The translations under genes and the position numbers were made by a program. Of a stretch of DNA of 8,866 nt, positions 1-7,537 are shown piece by piece. Position 1 is the stretch's first letter. Every line of letters starts with the position of its first letter. The notes beneath the pieces are model-generated. The model was not told where the DNA came from, made no database searches, and saw nothing but the letters and a program-made list of their open reading frames with translations. The stretch spans positions 1-8,866 of the forward strand of contig CALQQQ010000037.1 of assembly GCA_943332745.1 (NCBI GenBank). Direction: 5' to 3'. The stretch comes from Opitutus sp. GAS368 (GTDB lineage: Bacteria; Verrucomicrobiota; Verrucomicrobiae; Opitutales; UBA953).

Positions 1-2
1 AA

Positions 3-56
3 CAGGAGCTTGCGGACATGGCGGAGCGGGGACGGGATGCAAAAACTATCAAATAG
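3..56 (+). CDS. C-terminal tail of an unidentified upstream gene (partial)
   Basis: Reading from base 3 gives QELADMAERGRDAKTIK followed by a TAG stop at 54-56. The peptide is charged and helix-prone, with the composition expected at the end of a real protein. The other two + frames are less convincing: one gives an Arg/Pro-rich string typical of a shadow frame, the other a short Gly-rich string. The reading is open to the window edge, so the gene would begin outside. Seventeen residues are too few to name a family. It could also be chance, since the fragment is short. If real, the gene is co-directional with pyrG and ends about 265 bases before it. Confidence 0.4.
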   Translation, partial: QELADMAERGRDAKTIK

Positions 57-111
57 GGACTGGCTAGCCTTCCCACCACGGAGGCGGCCAAAAGGGGAGG
101 TATTAGCGGGG

Positions 112-151
112 AGGCCCCGGGGCGTGAAAAACCCTCATAGGCCCCGGGGCG
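112..151. repeat. Pair of identical 13-base repeats with a palindromic core
   Basis: AGGCCCCGGGGCG occurs at 112-124 and again at 139-151, 27 bases apart start to start. Each copy contains the perfect 10-base palindrome GCCCCGGGGC (114-123 and 141-150). Because the core is self-complementary, the two copies can also pair with each other as one 10-bp GC stem around a 17-base loop (124-140). The bases between the copies are comparatively A-rich. No T-tract follows, so this is not an intrinsic terminator. It could be a double operator for a dimeric regulator, an RNA hairpin in a leader, or a small local duplication. The repeat is seen directly; any role is inference. Confidence 0.7.
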
Positions 152-192
152 ACCCCAGCCAGGCCGGACGGCGGAAGGCTCGGCCAGAATGA

Positions 193-1923
<1,731 letters not shown>

Positions 1924-1936
1924 TTCAGAGACGAAA

Positions 1937-1976
1937 CCGGCTCTGCCGGACGCTGACCAGTGGGCGGAGATCCGCC
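1937..1976. other. Two small perfect hairpins between pyrG and moxR
   Basis: CCGGC (1937-1941) pairs with GCCGG (1945-1949) around a three-base loop. GGCGGA (1963-1968) pairs with TCCGCC (1971-1976) around two bases, or as five pairs with a four-base AGAT loop. Both fall in the 88-base gap (1924-2011) after the pyrG stop. Neither is followed by a T-tract, so they do not form a standard intrinsic terminator. They may slow RNA decay or mark a processing point between pyrG and the moxR operon. A TTGAGA at 1898-1903 with GCTAAT at 1919-1924 could be a weak promoter for the downstream operon, but the spacer is only 15 bases. Confidence 0.45.
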
Positions 1977-2011
1977 AAACGTGCCACCCCGCGCGCCCCT
2001 TACCTACCCCT

Positions 2012-2980
2012 ATGTCCACCACCATCAACGCCGCCGGCACCTGGGTGCCGCGCCTCCGCGAGCAGGTCGCCCGTGTCGTCGTCGGCCAGCAATACCTGGT
2101 CGACCGACTCCTCATCGGCCTCCTTGCCAACGGACACGTCCTGCTCGAAGGCGTCCCTGGCCTCGCAAAGACGCTCTCCGTGCGCACCCTCGCGCAGACC
2201 GTCCACGCCGACTTCTCGCGCATCCAGTTCACGCCCGACCTGCTGCCGGCCGACATCGTCGGCACGCTCATCTACGATCCGAAGACGGGCGACTATAACG
2301 CCAAGCGCGGGCCGATCTTCGCCAACTTCGTCCTCGCCGACGAAATCAACCGCGCGCCCGCCAAGGTGCAGTCGGCACTCCTCGAAGCGATGCAGGAACG
2401 TCAAGTCACGCTCGGTGGCGAGACGCACAAGTTGCCCACGCCGTTCCTCGTCCTCGCAACGCAGAACCCGATCGACCAGGAAGGCACCTACCCGCTCCCC
2501 GAAGCCCAGGTCGACCGCTTCATGCTGAAGCTCAACATCGGCTACCCGACGCGGGAGGAAGAACGTAAGATTCTCGATGCGATGGCCAAGACCTCGCCGA
2601 AGCTCGACGTCGAAGCGGTCATCTCGAAGGAAGAAATTCTCGAGGCCCGCCAGGCCGTCGACGCCATCCACGTCGCCGACCCGATCCGCGATTACATCGT
2701 CTCGCTCGTACTCGCCACCCGTGGCCAGCATCCCGGCGGCCCGGACCTCGCGAAGTTCCTCCAGTTCGGCGCCTCCCCGCGTGCGACCATCAACCTCACC
2801 CTCGCCGCCAAGGCCTGGGCCTTCCTGCAGGGCCGCGACCACGTGACCCCACAGGACGTGAAGGATATCGCACCCGACGTCCTCCGCCACCGCCTCATCC
2901 TCACCTACGAAGCCGATGCCGAAGGGGTCGACGCCGACGCCATCGTGCGCCGCGTGCTCGACGCCGTCAGCGTCCCCTAA
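2012..2980 (+). CDS. moxR: MoxR-family AAA+ ATPase
   Basis: This 322-residue protein is a MoxR-type AAA+ ATPase, a family thought to act as a chaperone for neighbouring VWA-domain proteins. Motifs in order are the Walker A loop GVPGLAKT (47-54), Walker B with VLADEINRAP (107-116), sensor 1 ATQNP (149-153), the arginine finger region EAQVDRF with R169, and sensor 2 R257 in GASPRA within the C-terminal lid. Length and motifs are normal for the family. The frame stays open upstream to an ATG at 1898, but those 38 extra residues overlap the end of pyrG and look nothing like MoxR. The ATG at 2012 (MSTTINAAGTW) gives the family N-terminus. No clear ribosome-binding site precedes it. It is the first gene of the bat operon and ends 15 bases before the DUF58 gene. 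Confidence 0.95.
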   Translation: MSTTINAAGTWVPRLREQVARVVVGQQYLVDRLLIGLLANGHVLLEGVPGLAKTLSVRTLAQTVHADFSRIQFTPDLLPADIVGTLIYDPKTGDYNAKRGPIFANFVLADEINRAPAKVQSALLEAMQERQVTLGGETHKLPTPFLVLATQNPIDQEGTYPLPEAQVDRFMLKLNIGYPTREEERKILDAMAKTSPKLDVEAVISKEEILEARQAVDAIHVADPIRDYIVSLVLATRGQHPGGPDLAKFLQFGASPRATINLTLAAKAWAFLQGRDHVTPQDVKDIAPDVLRHRLILTYEADAEGVDADAIVRRVLDAVSVP

Positions 2981-2995
2981 GCGATCCCGGCGACC

Positions 2996-3904
2996 GTGGC
3001 CCAGCCCGTCCCGACCCACCCGCAGGAGACCCTCCGCCGCGCCCAGCGCGTCGAGATCGTCGCCACGCGTGCGGTCAACGACGCGATGGTCGGCGCCTAC
3101 CTCTCCCGCTTCAAGGGTCGCGGCACCGATTTCGAAGAGCTGCGTGAATACATCCCGGGCGACGACGTGCGCTCGATGGATTGGAACGTGACCGCGCGCA
3201 CGGGCAAACCGTTCATCCGGCTTTACCGTGAGGAACGCGAACTCACGATGGTGATCGCGGTCGACATCTCGGGTTCCTCTTCGTTCGGCTCCGGCGAAGC
3301 GACCATCCGCGAACGTGCGGCCGACGTCGCGGCCTGCCTCGCCGTCTCCGCGCTCAAGGCGGGCGATAAGGTCGGGCTGCTGCTCTTCACCGACCGAGAA
3401 GAACTCTGGGTGAGTCCCAAGAAGGGCCGGCGCCACGTCCTCCGCCTCATCCGCGACGTGCTCGAATTCAAACCGGCTTCACGCCGGACCTCCTTCGCGG
3501 CTCCGATGCGACGCTTGGGCCGCGCGCTCAAGCGCCGCTCGATGGTCTTCGTGGTCTCCGATTTCCTCGCCGGCCCCGAAGGCACCGATGCGATGGCCGC
3601 CGCGCTCGGCGAACTCAATGCCCGCCATGACACCGCCTGCGTCCAACTGGTCGACGCGCGCGAACGCGTGCTGCCCGACGTCGGCATGGTCGCCCTGCAG
3701 GACGCCGAGACTGGCGAGATCCGCGAAGTCAACACGGGGTCGGAGCGCATCCGCCGGACCTTCGCCGCCAACGCCGAAGCCCGCCTGGCCGCAACCGCCG
3801 CCGGCCTGGCTCGCGCGGGGATGGACGTCGCCCGACTTGACGCCGAGGATTCCGTCGCCCCCACCCTTTCCCGTTTCTTCGAACGCCGCCGGCGCCGCCG
3901 CTGA
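2996..3904 (+). CDS. DUF58 (VWA-like) protein of the MoxR/Bat system
   Basis: This 302-residue soluble protein carries the DUF58 signature: GRGTDFEELREYIPGDD (41-57) followed by RSMDWNVTAR (59-68). It then has a VWA-like metal site, D90-I-S92-G-S94, and the later VSDF strand (187-190) typical of the fold. DUF58 proteins almost always accompany MoxR and are presumed partners or substrates of it; the biochemical role is unknown. No signal peptide or membrane segment is visible, so it is probably cytoplasmic. The start is GTG: the moxR stop at 2978-2980 lies in the same frame and no ATG falls between, while the next Met (residue 31) would remove conserved N-terminal sequence. The protein ends with six consecutive arginines (297-302). 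Its stop overlaps the next start as TGATG at 3902-3906. Confidence 0.94.
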   Translation: MAQPVPTHPQETLRRAQRVEIVATRAVNDAMVGAYLSRFKGRGTDFEELREYIPGDDVRSMDWNVTARTGKPFIRLYREERELTMVIAVDISGSSSFGSGEATIRERAADVAACLAVSALKAGDKVGLLLFTDREELWVSPKKGRRHVLRLIRDVLEFKPASRRTSFAAPMRRLGRALKRRSMVFVVSDFLAGPEGTDAMAAALGELNARHDTACVQLVDARERVLPDVGMVALQDAETGEIREVNTGSERIRRTFAANAEARLAATAAGLARAGMDVARLDAEDSVAPTLSRFFERRRRRR

Positions 3905-4503
3905 TGTTCCTCGCCGTCGAAGAAGCCCCGTTCGTCCTGCAAGGACCCAAGCCGACGATTCCGCCGACGGCCTGGGAATCCAACTTAGCCCTCGGCTTGA
4001 TTGTGCTCGGCCTGATGGTCCTCGCCGCCGTCGCGATTCGCCACTTCCTCCGCAAGAGGCCGCCTTCGCTGGCTCCGCTCGCCCAACTCGAAGTGGCCCT
4101 CCGCCTCGCCGAGTCCCTGCCCGCGCCCGAAGCGATCACCCAATCCACCCGCGCGCTCCGCGTCTACCTCGCCGCGATCGACCCGCGCGCCGCCGTCTCG
4201 CTTTCGACGGAAGAACTGGTGGCGGCCTTGGCCGGCCTGCCCGCCTTCCTGCCTGCCCGCCAACCCCTCCTCGCCGCACTCCGAAGCGCCGACGCCGCTA
4301 AGTTTGCCGGCGCGGCGCTCGAGGTATCGTTACTCATCGCTGGCATCCGGGAGGCCACCCGGCGCGTCGAGGATGCACGGCGCACATTCGCCCGCCCGGC
4401 CGTCGCCGCGGCGCTCCACCCGCACAAGACCCGCCCGGCCGCGCCCGACGTGCCGCCGCCCCTCCCGGGACCGCCGCCTCTTCCCAAAAGGAATCTCCTC
4501 TGA
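3904..4503 (+). CDS. Small single-pass membrane protein, DUF4381-like
   Basis: The 199-residue product has a short N-terminal segment, one hydrophobic helix at about 28-46 (LALGLIVLGLMVLAAVAI), then a basic stretch (RHFLRKR) consistent with an N-out, C-in anchor. The remaining 150 residues are Ala/Leu-rich and helical, ending in a proline-rich tail (about 172-199). In many MoxR/Bat clusters a DUF4381 protein with this plan sits between DUF58 and batA, and the position here matches exactly. The sequence itself carries no motif I can pin to that family, so the assignment rests mainly on position and topology. Coding is supported by tight overlaps on both sides (TGATG at 3902-3906 and 4501-4505). 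It may tether cytoplasmic MoxR/DUF58 to membrane BatA/BatB, which is inference. Confidence 0.72.
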   Translation: MFLAVEEAPFVLQGPKPTIPPTAWESNLALGLIVLGLMVLAAVAIRHFLRKRPPSLAPLAQLEVALRLAESLPAPEAITQSTRALRVYLAAIDPRAAVSLSTEELVAALAGLPAFLPARQPLLAALRSADAAKFAGAALEVSLLIAGIREATRRVEDARRTFARPAVAAALHPHKTRPAAPDVPPPLPGPPPLPKRNLL

Positions 4504-5543
4504 TGGAACTTGGCTTCGAATTCCAATATCCGTGGGTGCTGCTCCTGATCGCGCTGCTGCCGCTTTATTCATGGCTACGCGGGAGGGTGGGCAAAGCCGC
4601 AGCGCTGACCTATCCAGACACATCGCTACTCGACGGCATCGGCCGACCCGTACGCGAGCAGAGTGGACGCCTCCGCGCCTTCCTGCGCCTACTCACCGCC
4701 GCCCTCCTCATCGTCGCCCTCGCGGGACCGCGGACGGCGAACAAGGAAATCGAGCGGGAGACTGAAGGTCTCGACATCATGCTGGTCGTGGATCTTTCCT
4801 GGTCGATGATGGCCCTAGACATGAGCACCCCGCGCGCTGAAGTCACACGCTGGCAGGCCAGCCAGAGTGTGATCTACGACTTCCTCGCCAAGCGACCGGA
4901 CGACCGTATCGGCGCCGTCGTGTTCTCCGGAAAACCCTATCTACTGAGCCCGCTCACGATCAATAAAACGTGGGTCGAGAAAGGCATCGACCGCATGCAC
5001 ATCGGCAGCATCCAAGAGACTGGCACCGCCATCGGCGAAGGCGTCGCGATGGCGGTGGACCGCATGAAGAACGTCAAGGGTAAGGGCTCGAAGGTCATCA
5101 TCCTGCTGACGGACGGCGACGACAACATGAGCAAAGCGATCCTGCCCGTGCCCGCCGCCGAGCTGGCCGCCGCCCTCGGCATCCGCATGTATTGCATCGG
5201 CCTCGGCAAGGATGAGCCCACCGTCCTGCCGCGCTTCGATACGCGTACGGGCAAACTCTACCGCGACCTCCTCGGTAAAACGATCCCGATGCAGACGATC
5301 AACCCGGCCAACTACGAGATGCTCGAGAAAATGGCTAAGATCGCCAACGGTCGCTTCTACCGTGCCGACGACCAGAACAAACTGAGCCGCGTCTACGAGG
5401 AGATCGACCGCCTCGAACGCACCGAGGTGCGCATCCGCGAGTCGGTCGTCTACGAAAGCTACCGCCTCATCTGGGCGGCCCTCGGCGGACTCCTGCTTCT
5501 CCTCGAACTCGGCTGGGGCCTCCTCCGCCCGCGTTCGCCCTGA
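4503..5543 (+). CDS. batA: BatA-type membrane VWA protein
   Basis: This is a 346-residue VWA-domain protein anchored in the cytoplasmic membrane. Hydrophobic segments lie at about 10-25, 60-76 and 322-341. The VWA domain sits between the second and third, probably facing the periplasm. The metal-ion adhesion site is intact: D97-L-S99-W-S101-M, T175 in ETGTAIGEG, and TDGDD (203-207). Tryptophan replaces the more usual glycine within D-x-S-G-S. Length and topology match BatA. BatA and BatB are expected to form a complex with BatC and BatD; the family was named from Bacteroides aerotolerance, but the molecular role is not settled. An AAGGA at 4488-4492, ten bases before the ATG, can serve as ribosome-binding site. 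The gene overlaps the previous stop and ends two bases before batB. Confidence 0.93.
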   Translation: MELGFEFQYPWVLLLIALLPLYSWLRGRVGKAAALTYPDTSLLDGIGRPVREQSGRLRAFLRLLTAALLIVALAGPRTANKEIERETEGLDIMLVVDLSWSMMALDMSTPRAEVTRWQASQSVIYDFLAKRPDDRIGAVVFSGKPYLLSPLTINKTWVEKGIDRMHIGSIQETGTAIGEGVAMAVDRMKNVKGKGSKVIILLTDGDDNMSKAILPVPAAELAAALGIRMYCIGLGKDEPTVLPRFDTRTGKLYRDLLGKTIPMQTINPANYEMLEKMAKIANGRFYRADDQNKLSRVYEEIDRLERTEVRIRESVVYESYRLIWAALGGLLLLLELGWGLLRPRSP

Positions 5544-5545
5544 CC

Positions 5546-6559
5546 ATGGACACCGCCGACTTCCATTTCGAGAAACCTGGGGTGCTGGCGCTGGCCGTGC
5601 TGGGTGGGGTCGTCCTCTTTGGGGCGCTCTGCTGGGCTGAGCGCCGCCGCCGCCGAGGCCTGGCCGGCTTCGCCGCCGCGCACCTCCTCGCCCGCCTCAC
5701 CGCCGGCTATTCCGCAGTCCGCCGCCGCTCCAAGGACGTCGCGCTCTCGGCCGCCTTCGCCTTGCTGCTGGCCTGCTTCGCGGGCCCGCGCTGGGGAGTG
5801 GAAGTGTCGCAGCAGAAAGGTACGACCGAAGACGTGGTGTTCGCCCTCGATGTCTCGAAGTCGATGCTGGTGTCGGACATGAGCCCCACGCGCCTGGCCC
5901 GGGCCAAGACCGCCATCGCCAACTTCGTCCGCCGCAAGGGCACGGGCAACGTCGGCCTCGTTGCCTTCGCGGGCCAAGCCTTCCTGCAATGCCCGCTGAC
6001 GCGCGATTACGATGCGTTCTTCCGCACCCTCGAGGAGACCGACACCAGCAGCATCCAAGTCGTCGGCACCGACATCGGCCGCGCACTCGAGGAAGCCGAG
6101 CTAGCCTTCTATTCCAACCGAAACCGGAAGCTACTCATCATCCTCACCGACGGCGAAGACCTTGAAGCCGGCGGCATCGAGATGGCCAAGCAGCTCAAAC
6201 GCAAGGGACTCGTGGTACATACCGTCGGCGTCGGCACCCCTTCGGGTGGCCCGATCCGCGTCATCAGTTCCGTCGGCTCGCTCGAGACCATGAAGGACGC
6301 CCAAGGTGAAGAGGTGACGAGCCGGCTTGACGAGAAGACCCTCGGCGCGATCGCCGAGGCCGCCGGCGGCCGCTTCGTCCGGCTCGGTCAGGCGGGCGAA
6401 GGGATGGAAGCCCTGCGGCTCGCGATCCAAGCTGGCACCGATGAACGCGGCGTCGGCCGCCGCGGCGTCCCCCGTGAGGAATGGTTCATCGGCGTCGCGC
6501 TCCTCCTTCTCGTCCTCGAATCACTCACCTCCACCCGCCGCAAAGACGTCCCGTCATGA
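5546..6559 (+). CDS. batB: BatB-type membrane VWA protein
   Basis: This 337-residue paralogue of the preceding BatA has membrane segments at about 12-30, 65-80 and 313-327. The VWA metal site is intact: D102-V-S104-K-S106-M, T175 in VGTDIG, and TDGED (201-205). After the metal motif it shares a D-M-S-x-x-R pattern with BatA (SDMSPTR here, LDMSTPR there), showing the common origin of the two genes. The loop after the first membrane segment is very basic (ERRRRRRG, 32-38), placing it in the cytoplasm. The ATG at 5546 lies two bases after the batA stop and no Shine-Dalgarno sequence is visible, so translation is probably coupled. The stop overlaps the next start as ATGA at 6556-6559. BatB is distinguished from BatA here mainly by order and length. 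Confidence 0.91.
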   Translation: MDTADFHFEKPGVLALAVLGGVVLFGALCWAERRRRRGLAGFAAAHLLARLTAGYSAVRRRSKDVALSAAFALLLACFAGPRWGVEVSQQKGTTEDVVFALDVSKSMLVSDMSPTRLARAKTAIANFVRRKGTGNVGLVAFAGQAFLQCPLTRDYDAFFRTLEETDTSSIQVVGTDIGRALEEAELAFYSNRNRKLLIILTDGEDLEAGGIEMAKQLKRKGLVVHTVGVGTPSGGPIRVISSVGSLETMKDAQGEEVTSRLDEKTLGAIAEAAGGRFVRLGQAGEGMEALRLAIQAGTDERGVGRRGVPREEWFIGVALLLLVLESLTSTRRKDVPS

Positions 6560-7536
6560 GAACCCTCCTCCCCGTTCTGTTCTTGATGTCGGCCGGCTTC
6601 GCCGCCGAGAAGGCGCCCGCCGACCCGCTCGCCCAGCTCGACGCGCGCGAACTCCACAACCGCGGCACGAAGCGTCTCGCCGAGGGCGATCTCGCCGGGG
6701 CGGAGGAGGCCCTGCGCGCCTCACTCGGTCGGGACGTCGACCCCCTGCGCCCGCCGGCGCTACATAACCTCGGCCACGTGCGCTTCGGCAAAGGCAAGGC
6801 CGTGCTCGGGGGCAAGACCGCTGGCGACGTGACGGAACTTTCCATCGCCCGCTCCTACCTCGAGGCGGCCGACGCCGATATCTCGGACATGAAGGACCAG
6901 ATCGAGCTGCTCGACAAAGCCAAGGCCGAAGGCCGCGAACCGGACTATGTCCCCGCCACGACCGCCCTCGGCGGCGGTATCGACACCTACCGCACGATCA
7001 AGAAACTCATCCCGAAAGAGGAGGCCATGGTGACCAAGCGTGCCGGCGTCGTCGCGAGCTGGACGCGCTCCGTCGGGGATTTCCGCGGTGCCCACGAACT
7101 CGATGTAGCCGACGGGCAAGCCAAGGCGAACGCCGATGCGATCGAGGAACTGCTCCGCGCCCTGCGACGCGAGACGGCCGCGCTCGAGGAAGCCATCGAG
7201 GCCCAGCGCAAGAAACTAGAGGAGCTCGCCGAGGTGATCCGCGAGCTCGTGAAACGTATTCCGGACGACAAGCTCCCCCAGAACACCGAAGGTGAAGGTG
7301 ATGAGGAAGAAAATTTCCTGCCTCCCGAACGCCAGAAGCCGAAGAGTGGCGGCACTGACCCAAAGAAGGGCAAGCCCGGCGAGGAACAGAAGATGACCGA
7401 ACAGGAAGCCCGCGGCTCCCTCGAGGGTCTGAAGAATGAATTCGGCCGTAAGATGCCAGCCGGCAGCCAAGATGGTAAAGACGGTAAAGGCGGCAACGGA
7501 GGCAAGCCCCCCGCCAAGAAAGGCAAGGACTACTGA
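6556..7536 (+). CDS. batC: BatC-like exported TPR and coiled-coil protein
   Basis: The 326-residue product starts with a signal peptide (MRTLLPVLFLMSAGFAA, cleavage likely near 17). A TPR-like helical pair covers about 33-60 (LHNRGTKRLAEGDLAGAEEAL), and a second degenerate repeat seems to start with ALHNLGHVRFGKGKA. A coiled coil follows at about 192-235. The last 90 residues are a charged, Gly/Lys-rich, probably disordered tail. Within the tail, MTEQEARGSLEGL (280-292) resembles the short helix near the C-terminus of BatC proteins. The frame is open from 6481, but the ATG at 6556 starts the signal peptide and overlaps the batB stop, so it is the real start. No ribosome-binding site is seen; coupling to batB is likely. 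BatC is taken to be the TPR partner of BatA/BatB. This version is longer than simple BatC proteins, and another TPR family is possible. Confidence 0.78.
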   Translation: MRTLLPVLFLMSAGFAAEKAPADPLAQLDARELHNRGTKRLAEGDLAGAEEALRASLGRDVDPLRPPALHNLGHVRFGKGKAVLGGKTAGDVTELSIARSYLEAADADISDMKDQIELLDKAKAEGREPDYVPATTALGGGIDTYRTIKKLIPKEEAMVTKRAGVVASWTRSVGDFRGAHELDVADGQAKANADAIEELLRALRRETAALEEAIEAQRKKLEELAEVIRELVKRIPDDKLPQNTEGEGDEEENFLPPERQKPKSGGTDPKKGKPGEEQKMTEQEARGSLEGLKNEFGRKMPAGSQDGKDGKGGNGGKPPAKKGKDY

Positions 7537-7537
7537 G

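Noticed and set aside
10..192. Sixty-codon + strand frame in the pyrG upstream region
   Set aside because: Arg/Pro/Gly-rich shadow-like composition, no ribosome-binding site, and it runs across the palindromic repeats.
2000..3436. A 478-codon open frame on the - strand opposite moxR and the DUF58 gene
   Set aside because: Same cause as the pyrG shadow: it lies wholly over well-supported genes, and its Arg/Asp/Gly/Val-rich translation has no domain.
6481..6555. Upstream extension of the batC-like gene into batB
   Set aside because: It adds an Arg/Pro-rich stretch ahead of a clear signal peptide. The ATG at 6556 overlaps the batB stop in the manner of coupled genes.
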